A stretch of DNA of 64,000 bases from Lineus longissimus (GCF_910592395.1 NC_088308.1:9811001-9875000), one strand, 5' to 3'; shown: positions 11,501 through 21,530, counted from the stretch's first letter. Numbers and translations: made by a program. Notes: generated from the sequence alone by a model not told the origin.

Positions 11501-11673
11501 ATGTGGACAGCTGGGGAGATATGTTGAGGGTTTTTTATATAGTGAATGATAAGAACGGGCAAAATAGGTTAGCGGAACAGATTAGCGAATTGATGGTCAT
11601 GCGAGACGTAGGGGATGCGTCGTTTAATCATAGGGAATTAACAGAAATGATTGATTTTCTGTGCACTAGTTAA
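8545..11673 (+). CDS. LINE ORF: APE-type endonuclease + reverse transcriptase (intact)
   Basis: The start is taken at ATG 8545, the first ATG in frame (upstream codons in frame lack ATG), giving 1042 residues. An APE endonuclease fills the first 280 or so: CTTYNSNGTG, FLFIQEHWL, GGAAIAW, VIIGGDWNTDF, ARSLLDHFIISEN and NPSDHSSLSM are the metal and catalytic blocks. The RT follows: VIPIPKNSRKSLNVSDNYRGISL, QFGFKTGVST, VMLDASRAFDCV (motif A), QGGVLSPVLFGIYIDEL (motif B) and FAFADDLIML (motif C, FADD). The protein should nick target DNA and prime reverse transcription of its own RNA. No stop or frameshift is present. A Leu/Ile-rich stretch near residues 15-35 is of unknown meaning. Confidence 0.9.
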   Translation: MSFRLKVANKTDSKVLMISRSLILLLTITLATLLNTLKCTTYNSNGTGPGRHEYLRDLSKDADFLFIQEHWLYNEQLKKLGSEIGSTINIHGVTGMASESLLVGRPHGGAAIAWNAHSDACVKPIQWESKRVCAVQVDSPGLQNEMLLINVYMPTDGQDIEIFNGVLQEISAIIEMSNVNDVIIGGDWNTDFSRAGSDNTRALLNFLERESLFCGRTHAVCNVEYTFESKITGARSLLDHFIISENVFNRIKQYTALHRADNPSDHSSLSMILSTDVQVFGYENKDVRNESRQILDWDKAGPEDIMRYKEALDENLRVIAIPDDLTRCGDPFCVMHNEVIDRLHEEIIAACISAGEESIPLKHVKSGVREDQGRAGWTDEVKEYRQRAMFWHNLWKENGRPRLGVIADIRRHTRALYHLSVKRNKTNHDRVAANKLAESLGNNDKNEFWKNVKKVKGTRAMQPNSMDGVSGMDATCNLFGEKFKSLYNSVSYNVNEMNDLKRDLDLGIASGCRDGNCDASHGISFQEVVGGIRRLKRGKTDSNPKIMSDLFINWSQRLNVYLSLLLSSMMSHGYCPRGFVQTRVIPIPKNSRKSLNVSDNYRGISLSSIIGKIMDNIFLKKYEKVLQTSDAQFGFKTGVSTAACSSIVNEVINYYKSCNTAVYCVMLDASRAFDCVHFVKLFRLLTKKGLCPFAARFLASLYTQQRVRVQWGECVSAEFAVSNGVKQGGVLSPVLFGIYIDELVANLKKAGFGCHVGNLFCGVFAFADDLIMLAPSLRGLKKMLSTASCFSIDFNISFNASKSRFLVFGLDDPPRALFFEGTQILISMEEEHLGIILGPRVDRRRVELLINDLYKRTNMLMTQFRFAHAHVRYALFKSFCMSLYGSQLLDLSKPYMEELFVAWRKCLRRVLNLPYRTHNDLLPCIVHDFCIEIELEKRLMNFMGGMSSSKNVFVSLCFQLVCQGSESSLGRSVNMLYAKYGLDRNNVDSWGDMLRVFYIVNDKNGQNRLAEQISELMVMRDVGDASFNHRELTEMIDFLCTS

Positions 11674-11786
11674 ATTCTTTGAACCTTGATTTTTCACGGA
11701 TATGTAAATAGATCGTTGTAAACAAGCACCTAGCACCCAGCACAAATCTGTAAATGCACCACATGTGTCAGAACTATTTCTCGACG

Positions 11787-11792
11787 AATAAA
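11787..11792 (+). promoter_or_regulatory. Poly(A) signal AATAAA of the inner LINE
   Basis: AATAAA lies 8 bases before the 3' end of the inner LINE. Its position fits the 3' terminus of the LINE transcript. Confidence 0.6.
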
Positions 11793-11799
11793 CACACAT

Positions 11800-12085
11800 A
11801 TTTCGCATAATCGATTGTCATTGAACAATGCACACGCTAACGAGTTAAAAAATGACTTGGAGAATGCAACAGACAAACTTACAAAAGATCTACAGCCCAT
11901 ACCGGCGAATGAATTGGAAGTAAATCAGTCTGCAGAACTCGTTACCTCAACATTACAGTCAATTGGGGATAAATATTTTTCTCAAGAAGTGTTCTTTCGT
12001 GATCCCGCTAGGAAACACTCCCAACCGTGGTTCAAACGTGAATGTTATGATAAAATGAAATGCTACAAGGCCGCGCTAAATGTGT
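11800..12085 (+). repeat. 286-bp target-site duplication, right copy
   Basis: This is identical to 8215-8500 and continuous on its right side with the RT part of the outer LINE. This copy reads straight on through ALNVYKRSRS, which identifies it as the undisturbed continuation of ORF2. Confidence 0.95.
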
Positions 12086-13945
12086 ACAAAAGGAGCCGGT
12101 CTAGGTCCAACTATGAACTGCTAGTGTCTAAGAAAAAGGAGTTTAAGCAATGTACAAGAAGGTGTAAGCGCAATTACTTAAATGGCGTATCTCTTCCAAT
12201 GCAGGAGCTGAAAAAACGCAATCCTAGGAAGTTTTATAAAATCCTGAAAGGGAAAGAGGTCAGCCCTCGCAGCACGCTGGTCGCTAATGAGTTTTATGAC
12301 TACATCCGGAAACAGGATGCTGACCTTTATTTTGAAAATGTCGAAGTAGAAAACGATATAGCGGCAAACATATCTAACCTAGTTGACACGCCCGAGCTGT
12401 CCTTAGATTATGTCATCGGTGATGCTGAGATCCTTCTTCGCGCCATCTTTAAGTTGAATAGGAATAAGGCCCCCGCGGAAGACAGTATCTTAAATGAATA
12501 TATCCTCCAAAACAAGGCTAAGTTATTACCGGTCTTGAATAAGTTATTCAACCTCGTGTTCTCTGTAAGCACCTACCCAAAGCTTTGGAGCAATTCTGTT
12601 ATTGTGCCGTTACATAAAAAGAACGATGCCAATGAGGCTTCTAACTATCGTGGTATCTCTCTTATTAGTAATTTAGGCAAACTATTTACATCCGTGCTAA
12701 ACGCCCGGCTTATGAACTGGTCTCAAGAACACAACCTGCTTGACGATGGTCAGTTTGGTTTTAGACCCGGACTTGGTACAATCGATGCAGCGTTCACACT
12801 TAAGAGTATGGTGGAGCAGTCTTTCAATAGAAAGGAACGGTTGTACTGTTGTTTCGTCGACTACTAACGCGCGTTTGACTCTGTGTACAAAAAAGGTATA
12901 TTGCATAAGCTTATGAAATATGGTCTGAAAGGCAAAATGCTCGGTATCTTAAATTCCATGCAAAAGTGTTTGTGTTCAAAGGTCAGGTGGAATGGTGAAC
13001 TGAGTAATGAGTTCACCAGTGTTACTGGTCTCCAACAAGGTGAAACGCTGTCTCCTCTGTTGTTTTCTTTATTCACCGCAGATCTAAATGATTTTCTAGA
13101 AGAACGTGCCCGGTGTGTCGGGTGGTTTTAAGATTGGTCCAAACCGGATCTTTTGTATAATGTATGCAGACGACACAGTTTTGGTTTCGAGATCGGCCGT
13201 TTGTCTACAAAAGCAATTTGGACGCTCTCCATGAGTATTGCTTAATGTGGGGCCTATCTGTCAACTTGAGTAAAACGAAGACAGTGGTTTTTAGGAAGAA
13301 TGGTCGAGTTAGCGCCAACGATGCGTTCTATTTCAATAATGGCCTAGTGGAAAATATTGACGAATTCGAATATCTAGGAGTCCGTTTTAAATACAACTTG
13401 AACTTCAATGTCGCAATTAATCGCATGGTAGAACGTGGTCAGCGTAGTTACTATCTGCTTCTTGAAAGGTTGAGTAAATTCAACCTCAGCATTCGGGATA
13501 CTTGCTCACTGTTCGACACCTATGTTGTAAGTACCATGAGTTATGGGTGCGAAGTCTGGGGCAGCAGTAAATGCAGCCAACTAGAAACTCTACCCATGAA
13601 ATTTTGTAAGCGTTTACTGAGTGTCCCCAAATGTAATAACAGTGTTTGCTATGGTGAATTAGGTTTGTACCCAATTTGGGTAAGATGTCAGCTGGCAATA
13701 TTAGCATATTGGCAAAAGTTGATATCGACTGTTCACCCACTGCTAAGGTCTTTGTTTATGTCATTACGTGCTTCTGCTGATTTAGGTATTAACCAACTGG
13801 TGTAGTAATATAAATTCTATTCTTAACAGGTAAGGTGCGTCCAATCTATGGCTTGCAAACAACGCCGGTGATAGGAACTATGTGTTAAGATTCCTTGAAA
13901 TAAGGACCAAGGACCTTTTCTTACAGGAGTGGCGTAGCACTTTAT
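12086..13945 (+). pseudogene. LINE ORF2, reverse-transcriptase part (broken)
   Basis: RT motifs appear in order. VIVPLHKKNDANEASNYRGI and GQFGFRPGLGT lie in the first frame. Motif A (CCFVDY*RAFDSV) is split by TAA at 12865-12867. LQQGETLSPLLFSLFTADL is motif B. YADDTVLVS (motif C) at about 13160 sits in another frame. After a further shift the thumb and C-terminal region runs to 13805 with YGCEVWG and FCKRLLSVPKC, then LRFLEIRTKDLFLQEWRS to 13945. At least one nonsense codon and three frameshifts make it inactive. The TTAA element interrupts it at 13946-13949. Confidence 0.85.
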
Positions 13946-13949
13946 TTAA

Positions 13950-14781
13950 AGGGAAGTGCCCGGGAAAAAAGGGGAGTTTTGCACGGCCCGGTCAAAACCT
14001 TAGGCGGGAATAAGGTTTCATTGATAAATATAAGGAGTTTCAAGGCCCCCAAATCCCTTGTAAGGTTCAATAGATACTGGCCTTTCATTGGTTTACCGTT
14101 TGCGTATCATTTACATACTCTCATCTTGAAAAATATGACAATATTTACGATCACCTTATTGATTTTTGCAACATTTTCGGTAACGCGCCCCTTGCGGATC
14201 TGTAAGGTACCATTCGGATGCTTGAAAAATGCCTCGTCTCGTCGATTCGCTCGCGGATAAACGCATCAGGTCCCATCTCCTCTTCACTCATATTCATTGC
14301 CTGCAATTCTGGCAAATATCTTGAGTCGTCATGGTTGTCAAACAAGTCTTGGATAATATGCTGCTCCATTTCTTCTGTACTGTTCGGATCAGGGGCCTCG
14401 CTCTCCACCGGCCCAGAATCCACCGGCGACTCGAAATCCATACTACTATTCTCTCCATTTTCCATTTTCTCCTCTCTCCAACTCACTACTATCGCTATTG
14501 ACTGCGTAACATACACTAACATTCTTTCGCTATCATTGCTAACTTCATTTACTAGAACACTGGCCTCAATGTAGCCGATTATGTAACCCATAGTGGAAAC
14601 ACCTGACAGCGCTGCCCGGCATGATCCACGTGCTACTGGCATATTTATAACTCGTAGTAAATAAGGTTGTAAAAATATGCAAATGAGATGCCGTATATCG
14701 AAACAATGACGTCACTAAGCAGTTCTTATTTCTGCTACGGGTGGGGCTGTTGCTTGCTTCTGGAGGCGCTATTCAACCTAT
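13950..14781. mobile_element. TTAA-flanked non-autonomous DNA transposon, copy 1 (832 bp)
   Basis: The element is flanked by TTAA at 13946-13949 and 14782-14785. Its left end AGGGAAGTGCCC and right end ...TTCAACCTAT match the second copy at 28779-30674. The outer LINE is continuous across it, which confirms an insertion. The TTAA duplication and AGGG terminus fit Kolobok-like elements (piggyBac also uses TTAA but usually starts CC); the superfamily is inferred. A minus-strand ORF (14151-14642) encodes an acidic Glu/Ser-rich segment (14275-14480), perhaps the N terminus of a lost transposase. The part corresponding to about 29062-29235 of copy 2 differs here. Confidence 0.8.
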
Positions 14782-14785
14782 TTAA

Positions 14786-14995
14786 ACTCAAACTAAAGTA
14801 CAGTGCTCAAATTGTGATAAAGTTTATATGGATTCGCACGTTCACTTCTTCTGTGCATGTTTAGGTTTCTCGCAGAACCGTGAGCACTGGGAGAGGGTTG
14901 TGAACGAACTCTCTGCCGATATTGGCGTCGTCCTTTGGTCCATGGATGACGCGCACATAGCAGAAACCCTACTTTGGAAACGGATTGTAAATAAT
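14786..14995 (+). pseudogene. LINE ORF2 C-terminal Cys/His segment
   Basis: Immediately after the right TTAA, the plus strand reads KVQCSNCDKVY, then DSHVHFFCACLGFSQNREHW. This C-x2-C...H-x3-C arrangement is common at the end of LINE ORF2 proteins. It continues about 35 residues (LLWKRI) to near 14990, where the minus strand starts to read as Polinton protein. It is thus the last piece of the outer LINE, cut without its 3' UTR. Confidence 0.6.
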
Positions 14996-15798
14996 GGTAT
15001 TACCCTTGAAGACAACCTCCTCTCACTTTTTTCATCCCACTTGAAACCAGGATCCCGCTGGATGGCTGCTAAGAATTTCTGGGCCTTCTTCTGTCCATAT
15101 TTTGGTATTTTATCCAAAATGTCATCAGTTGAGATAGGAACTACTGAAGATACAGTCTTGTTCTCTACATTATCAGTCGGTCTTGGAGAAGGTTATTCTT
15201 TAATTGGCTGTATAACTGGTGCAGTGGGCCTCTCCTGTAATGCCTCTAGGTAATTTCTGCGACTCTGGGAATATGCTAGTGCTTTATCATGTTCGGATAA
15301 ATCATCCCTTTCTAAAATCTGTTGCATTTTCCTATCAATATTCATGGCATGATGTGATTGTGGTCTGGTGATCTCTTTATGTCTCTGCTCATTAATCAGT
15401 TTTCCTGCTAATTCATGAGGTATCGGAGACATTTTTCTGACATGGTTCATTTTGAAAACAGGCTGGTTTATGGCGCCAATAACAGGTCCCAATAATGCAC
15501 CTAGAAACCCACCTTTTTGAATGATTCTCTTCCTGGTCTTCAGAGAAGTTTTCTTGTGTGCCCAATTACGGAGGACAGCTCTGTGCTTCTTCAAACATCT
15601 GAACTGATGTTTGCTCATTGGAACATTGCCTTTAAAGCAATTCCTGGCTGACTCGCTGACAGCTTTGATTAACCCTTTGTCAGCTGTTTTCAGTATGGCT
15701 TTTCTCCTCTTCAAAGGGGCAGTCCTTAGCTGCTCTAATCGATGTACATAGTTTTTAATGTGATACTTAACCATGGCTGACTGAGGGCAGGTGTTCAT
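14996..15798 (-). pseudogene. Polinton structural/PX-like protein (stop codon, truncated C terminus)
   Basis: From ATG at 15798 (a second ATG follows at residue 9) the protein has a basic N-terminal half, then a glycine-rich hydrophobic motif KGGFLGALLGPVIGAI, then a helical region with QQILERDDLSEHDKALAYSQ. An in-frame TAA at 15193-15195 interrupts it. The same frame goes on with DDILDKIPKYGQKKAQKFL to KWDEKSERR, a conserved tail of these proteins, until about 14996, where LINE sequence takes over. The family is found beside the ATPase in adintovirus/Polinton-like elements and resembles minor capsid or core proteins. The exact function is unknown, and this copy is inactive. Confidence 0.6.
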
Positions 15799-15843
15799 CC
15801 ATCAGCATATGAATCAAAATATGAGAATACATGCTTGTGTCTC

Positions 15844-16449
15844 CTATTTTATCAGGTAAGCAATCTGTTGCTCTCCTGGAAGTATCGGACTCCTCATTCT
15901 TAAAAATGATGGTGTATTGGCTTGAAAGTCAAGAAAAAGACAGCCAAATGGCGTTGAAGTGGCATCCATATAAGCCTCTTAGACTGCCTTTGTCTTCCCT
16001 GGGAAAAACTGTCGTGCTAAGTGCATTATTTGGGAAGAATCCCTGGCATTTTTTAAACACATCAGGTAGCTTGCATTAAGATTTATTGTCCTCATTTCCC
16101 TACCTCTGTGAAAAAGGTTCTGCACGATAAAAATTGTGCTAATATTTTGATGACGTGACTTTTTTGTGAGCAGTTCAGTGATTCTTCCGTCAGCCTCACA
16201 CATGAGGTCATCAAATATCAAAAGGATGGGGGTTTTTGGGTCAGTTTTGGGATAATCAAGTCCTGAAACAACTTCAACACCTGATGAGAAGCTTAGAAAA
16301 TCATCAGCACAATCACCACCACAACACCAAATGATTCGTTTTGGACAAGGTTTTATCAAATTTGGTGCATTGGCTATGATTTCTTTCGTTATGCATGATT
16401 TGCCCGAGCCTGAGGGCCCTGCGATGATTGCCCTAAAAGTAGAGGGCAT
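15844..16449 (-). pseudogene. Polinton DNA-packaging ATPase (FtsK/HerA type), one in-frame stop
   Basis: ATG at 16449 opens the protein. The Walker A motif GPSGSGKS is at residues 11-18, Walker B (ILLIFDDL) near residue 80, and a sensor-like block (IFIVQNLFHRG) around residue 108. After FFPGKTKAV an in-frame TAA (near 15979) interrupts it. The frame then continues with YMDATSTPFGCLFLDF and ends at TAG 15844-15846, which gives the usual length of about 200 residues for this family. These ATPases pump viral DNA into capsids in the Polinton/adintovirus/NCLDV lineage. A single nonsense codon is the only lesion seen. It lies just downstream of the polymerase region and upstream of the structural gene on the same strand. 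Confidence 0.85.
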
Positions 16450-16896
16450 CCTCTGTCACCTCCATGTTCAATACCATGTAAGGCACAACTCAAATGATAA
16501 CATAAGGTAAACTTTTATGTATGTATATATCGAGATGTATTTCAACCTTAGCGTGCCAATAAACAAAATATTTATATGATTTTGATATCATTATTACCAT
16601 ACACACAGTGCATGTTACATACATTTAGTTCATACTTGCAAATTATACATGATTACATAGGAGACATTAGTATAATGACGAACAATTTATCGCAATTATA
16701 TGAATTTCTAGTAGTAGTTTAATATCACAATCATAAGATTACACATAATTGCTAATAATAACAATCAGTATCATAGCACAGTAGACCAAAAAAGGCTATA
16801 CATACAGTATACAGAGTGCAATTCAGGTTATCTACTAAGCAAACATAAGAATGCACTTGTGTTGGTATCTGCTGATAAATGAAAAATGCCTAACCC
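16450..16896. other. AT-rich gap inside the Polinton, no gene
   Basis: No ORF or domain is visible on either strand. In complete Polintons several genes lie among ATPase, capsid and polymerase, so this gap may mark an internal deletion. Confidence 0.45.
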
Positions 16897-19800
16897 TTAG
16901 TGTTGGTAGCCAAATGGTATTGTTTGAAAACTCTCTGTGATAATCCTCTTATCATACACAATTCCATGAGCCTTTGACTCGGGTGCAGATACAACTTTGA
17001 AATCTTTCTTCCGTTCGATTTTTCGAGGATTCCTAACAACAATCCTCTCATCAAACCGGTTCTCCAGGATCAAACGTTTCATTGAATCAAAGTTAATTGA
17101 TTGACCATTTCGGTATTTCAAAGTGAATCCCCGTACTTTGCATACCGTTTGCACACCATCACACTCTGGTGTCTTTAATTTGTATGCATAGTTCTTCGGG
17201 CCTCCAGACACGAAATCAGTGATTGTGTTTCCCGAGAGTTCGTCTTTAAAATGGCCCAAGAAGTCGTTTAAAACAGGTCTGTATGACGAAGTGTTTGAAC
17301 TCTCACGATAAATTATGCTGTCAGTATCAAAGTACAACACAGTTTTACCAAGTTTACTCAACTCTGAAAATAATTTCAGTCTCCCATGTGCTGTTACATA
17401 TATGCTGCAATGACCACATTGGTCTTATTGTTAGCCTCAACAAATTGCTCCTTTGAACAGGTCATCATGAGGACACATTCATCATTAACCATTTGTACAT
17501 CTCTGACCTCAATCGTGTCATCTGTCATTTTTTGAAAATACTCTGATGGTTCTGAGACATATTCAGTCTTCATAAATATAGGTCACTCACCAATCTTACC
17601 CTACCCCGAGCATAAACATAATTTGGCCAATGCCCTCAATAGCGTCCTCATATATGTCTGCCTATCTATTTCTGTCTTGCACCGTCAGGCCAACCACTTA
17701 CTTCAAGCTTTATTTTCAAAAATGCATTGATGTAATCAGTGAAAAGACCGCCTTTCTTGCCTCCTGGATCATACACCATGGTTTCAGAGAAGTGCCAAAT
17801 TTCATAAACCTGTGTAATTTTGTAACCTAATTTTACTGCTTCCTTAATTTCAAAAATAACCCATGTTCCGGTTAATGACCGTTCTGGATTAGAATGTGTA
17901 CATGTATCGAGGCACTGATCGGCACACTCGTAACACAATGGAAATTTCAACTTATTCCCAACTCGAACAGGCAAAACAGGCAAGTACAGGTCCTTCGGAG
18001 GCAAAACAGTGCATTTGATTAACCCCTCACATGACAAAGGATCAACGCCCTCAAGTTGGTCATCCGTCAATACCTTTGGGTGACCTATTGGAAAATGGTT
18101 GTATTTACATACTGCAGGATACAAGGATGTAAAATCAATGTATTTTATACATTCATCTGGTTTGCATTTGTAATACAAAGTCAATGCATTGGTCCTACCC
18201 CCATAGAAGGCATCTCTAGGGTTTAACCGCTTAAAGAAATGGATATTTTCGGTGAATGTCTTAAGTTCTTCATCATTTTTGATCTCATTCAAGAACTGGC
18301 ATTCTCTAATGTGTATTACCTTCTTACAAAACCCCTCCAAGTGCTTACGCCTGAATAGTGTATTCTCATGCAACTCCCACAGCGTTGATTGACAGTGTCC
18401 CTATTAGGATGACATAATTGGCAGCCATGAAAAAAAACATCCGTCAAACTCATAAACCACTTCGTTAGTGGGGTCATACCCATCAACTTTGTAACCCCCA
18501 ATATATTGTTCACCTTGATTCTTTGCATGTAGAATATTGATGTGTTCTTTTTTCATAAGCCATTCAAGCCACATTATAGGAATATGTGAATGGTTATCCT
18601 TGTTCAAATAGCCATATAGTGGAATAACTGCTATAGTATTAGCTGGCATGAAATTGCGTCGATCGCACTCTTTTCAAATGGATTGATACCAGTCACCTTT
18701 TCAAAGAGGATTATGAAGGAAGTACAGCACCTACACAGAATATCAACATCAATTTTACAATATGCAATAAACTCCTCCCTAAAATTGAAAATTTTCCCGT
18801 CTTGCTCTTGATACCATTTGAGAAAAGTCTCCCTTTCACATGGTTGCATAGAATCAGAATCATAATAGGAAATGTCTGGATATTTCCCAACATAGGCAGC
18901 ATTCTCTTTTTATTGAACAAATGTGGAAAGGTTCCTTTTGGGTACTAAGTCCCCAGGTTTTTTATAAATTAGCAAGAGACATAGTCAAAAAGCTCAGTGA
19001 ATCAATGAATTTCAAACCCTTGGCCTCAAATGATATCAATTTCTGACCTGACTTGATGAAATTTTCTGGTTTGACGCCATTCCGGTGTAGATATTGAAAA
19101 ATAAAGAATGAATCACACCCACTACTGTTATGGGCAAGTACTGTTGACCTTTTCTTGCTGCCATCAAAAAGCCATTCACAAAACTTGTCAGCACATGTAT
19201 CACCCTCAAAAATCATTTCCTTATTAAAAGGACCACAATGTTCACATGCATTCATGATGGTTTCGTCCATACCACATTTCACACAGCAACTGTGTGCCAT
19301 GCACAAATTAAGCCTATGCTCATATTCCTCATCTTCATTTTTGACAAGTTCGTCCTGTCGACATTAAAAATCAAAATAGATCGTGCGCATTTTTCCATTG
19401 GACTTAGCTAATAGCTTTAGCTACAGTGGGAACGTAGCATTTGTGCTCCTTTGGCTTTAACGCACTACATATTAACGTGTTACAGTATGACATGTAAATT
19501 TGTGGATTTTTCTAGTATCTCTTAGACTAGTCTTTTTACCAACATCATGATTTGTGAACAGATCACGCACACTATGATTTGCATTATTTTTTCCAGATGG
19601 TTCCTTAAACAATTCAAACTCTTAAATATGCGTTTGCACTGATAACATTTTTTCATAACTTTTTCCATTTTACAATAACACAGTTTGGTTGGCATCTAAA
19701 CACGGACAGCTTTCTTGGCAGGCATGAGAAGCATAGTCATTATCACCCTTCAAACAGTATGGACAGAAGAATGACCTATTCAGAAATGACGCCATCTTAG

Positions 19801-20160
19801 TGATTACAGCAAAATGGTCTCGATAGTGGTAAATAAACAATTTGTTTGGTGCTTCAGGGCCTATGAATATGATTTTGTCAAAATGCTTGTTGTTATAGAC
19901 TATGAGTTGATATACATCCAATGCATTCTGAAACATTTTCATTTCTTTGATTCCACATTTTTTAAATGGTACTCCTGCCCCTCTATGCAGATTACACGCC
20001 AATTCTTCCTGCAATTTAGTATCTCTTTTGATTGATTGGTATTTATTGTGTTTGTCAATTTGGGCCTTTGCCACAACAATGGATGAAAGGGGTTTCTGCC
20101 TTGTTGGTTCTTTAGCCTAAAAAACCCATTTTTCTTCACAACAGGAGGTGAGTTCGGCAA
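16897..20160 (-). pseudogene. Polinton protein-primed family B DNA polymerase (fragmented)
   Basis: Minus-strand pieces in several frames together span a DNA_pol_B_2 polymerase. The N-terminal part (20160-19670) has a zinc-binding pattern FFCPYCLKGDNDYASHAC. An exonuclease block LAHNSSGCDSFFIFQYL lies near 19130. A further exonuclease block EEFIAYCKIDVDIL lies near 18770. VYEFDGCFFHGCQLCHP crosses a frameshift near 18430. GGRTNAL and motif A (YIDFTSLYPAV) lie near 18130-18200. Motif C (YFDTDSII) is near 17325. The motif B region (17400-17660) is scrambled by shifts and stops. At least six lesions rule out function. This enzyme replicates the element using a terminal protein primer. It could not be rescued by introns, since the breaks lack consistent GT-AG pairs. 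Confidence 0.88.
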
Positions 20161-20419
20161 TCTCTTTTTTGAAGTCTTCAGTACTTGAGTGTGCTAGATC
20201 ATCAGACACTTGTTTAGAGTCTTGAGTGTTTGAGTTTTCGGTTTTGTTGTTTTTGAGTTCTTTTTTCCATTTCTTTAAGAAATTACCTAAATCTGTTGAT
20301 CTATTTGGTTCTTGCTTCGGTTTATTTTTTTCATTTTTTGACATATTTGGTTCTTGCTTCTGCTCATTTTTTATATCTTTTTGGATGTAGAACATTTTGG
20401 TTGGGGAGCCCTTTTCCAT
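20117..20419 (-). CDS. Lys/Asn/Gln-rich hypothetical protein (Polinton)
   Basis: This is a 100-residue ORF beginning MEKGSPTKMFYIQKD, very rich in Lys, Glu, Asn and Gln, with a repeated KQEPN motif. It overlaps the start of the polymerase remnant by about 40 bases in another frame, and lies in the same frame as the upstream ORF 20489-21214, separated by two stops. It may be the low-complexity N-terminal extension of the polymerase or of the upstream protein. No family is recognised. Confidence 0.35.
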   Translation of the reverse strand: MEKGSPTKMFYIQKDIKNEQKQEPNMSKNEKNKPKQEPNRSTDLGNFLKKWKKELKNNKTENSNTQDSKQVSDDLAHSSTEDFKKEIAELTSCCEEKWVF

Positions 20420-20488
20420 GTTCCACTGTAATCTTGTGAGTTGCTAGGCAGATTTGGGTTGGGCTGCTCCAAGATTTTCTAATGGCAT

Positions 20489-21214
20489 TTACCTTTTCTT
20501 GTTTTTTGTTGATTTACTAGTACAAGGATTTTTGCATTTTATATCATTATTTTTATTCTTATCAGCATCACTATCATCGGATATGACGATGAATGGTTCC
20601 CTTTTCAAAATCTTGCGTAAAATTGGTACATGAAATTCTGTACCTTTTCTTTTTCGATCTAAATCCAATTTTGGTTTCAGGGCTTGTTTGTGACGCCTGT
20701 TTTCAGATGATGTGTGCTCTTGCTTTTTAGCAGCTTGGTTTTTAACTTGTACTGCTGGTGCTGGTGTCTGATCATTGCAGCTACTCATGCATGCTGCTGC
20801 TGGTGTTTGCTCTTGTGCCGATGGATGATTACCACTAGGCCTACTTTTACATGATATTTGTGGGTCATTTGTTTGACCCTCGTTAGTCTGAACTACTGAC
20901 TCTTCTGCCACCAGTTCAAATGGTGGAGCACCGAGTCTTGAGGAGGTACCATTGTCTGTGGTTGAGCTGGTGACAATATCATGAAGGAGGATGTCAGAAA
21001 ATAATTTCTCCTCTACCTGAGGAAATAGCAGATAATTACACATACCATCCACACCCTGAAAGAGTCCGCTATCAATACAGCTTCGCATCGGGTTGATCAT
21101 AGACTGAAATTCCTCTGTTTCCACATCTGGTATGCCTTCTAGGTGTTCGTTAAGACAATTGTTTACCAATAGTCGCATGTTATCCAGAAAGGCCTCTAGT
21201 GAAAAAGACGCCAT
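20489..21214 (-). CDS. Hypothetical Polinton protein with acidic N terminus and basic tail
   Basis: The likely start is ATG 21214 (MASFSLEAFLDNMRLL), since the codons upstream look non-coding. The protein has about 241 residues: a helical, acidic first third, a Ser/Thr/Gln-rich middle with Ala repeats, and a Lys/Arg-rich tail (LKPKLDLDRKRKG, then VISDDSDADKNKNND) resembling a nuclear-localisation region and acidic patch. It lies upstream of the polymerase on the same strand and divergent from the gene at 22214, about 1 kb away. No homologous family is recognised, and the ORF itself is unbroken. Confidence 0.45.
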   Translation of the reverse strand: MASFSLEAFLDNMRLLVNNCLNEHLEGIPDVETEEFQSMINPMRSCIDSGLFQGVDGMCNYLLFPQVEEKLFSDILLHDIVTSSTTDNGTSSRLGAPPFELVAEESVVQTNEGQTNDPQISCKSRPSGNHPSAQEQTPAAACMSSCNDQTPAPAVQVKNQAAKKQEHTSSENRRHKQALKPKLDLDRKRKGTEFHVPILRKILKREPFIVISDDSDADKNKNNDIKCKNPCTSKSTKNKKR

Positions 21215-21530
21215 GGTTTCTGAAACAGAGAAGAGGAAACATAACTTCTTTGACCAAACATACTTCAATCAGAAGCACTAGAATCAACGTTGTTCTGATC
21301 AAGTTATTACTTCATGTACATTTGACTATTCCACAACTGCAAATTACTTTCCTGATTACACATAATAAAAGAATTACTGTGTTCTACGATTGGTGGTACG
21401 CACAGATTTAAACGTCATTTACAGCCGAGTAGGCCTATGCATCGGATGCCTGGAATACATGTATCTGCATCTATTTAAATGTGTGATAAAAGAGTGCAAA
21501 CTTACACAATGGTGTGAATGCTTAGTTTAT

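Larger units (their letters stand above)
8501..11799 (+). mobile_element. Inner LINE, 3.3 kb, apparently complete and young
   Basis: It is bounded on both sides by the 286-bp duplication. It has a 44-base 5' leader, one long intact ORF, and a 126-base 3' UTR with AATAAA at 11787-11792, ending in aataaacacacat without a poly(A) tract. A single ORF of about 1040 residues and 3.3 kb total length are like RTE/RTEX-group LINEs; that clade call is inference. An intact ORF and identical flanks imply recent insertion. Confidence 0.85.
6448..14995 (+). mobile_element. Outer LINE (non-LTR retrotransposon), decayed, carrying two nested insertions
   Basis: The element starts where duplicate copy 2 breaks (6447/6448) and continues through ORF1, endonuclease, RT and a C-terminal Cys/His segment to about 14995. 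There the sequence turns into minus-strand Polinton coding DNA. Removing the inner LINE with one copy of its target duplication (8501-12085) and the TTAA element (13950-14785) makes the ORF2 pieces collinear. No 3' UTR or poly(A) tail is seen. The ORF1/ORF2 layout and the RT motifs resemble Jockey/CR1-group LINEs; the clade is inferred. Confidence 0.8.

Noticed and set aside
13950-14781. Terminal repeat of the Polinton
   Set aside because: The outer LINE reading frame resumes at 14786, and a second copy sits alone in the ELOVL region, so this is an independent TTAA-inserting element.
16897-20160. Intact multi-exon DNA polymerase gene
   Set aside because: The frame changes do not coincide with GT-AG pairs in consistent phase, and conserved motif regions themselves contain stops.
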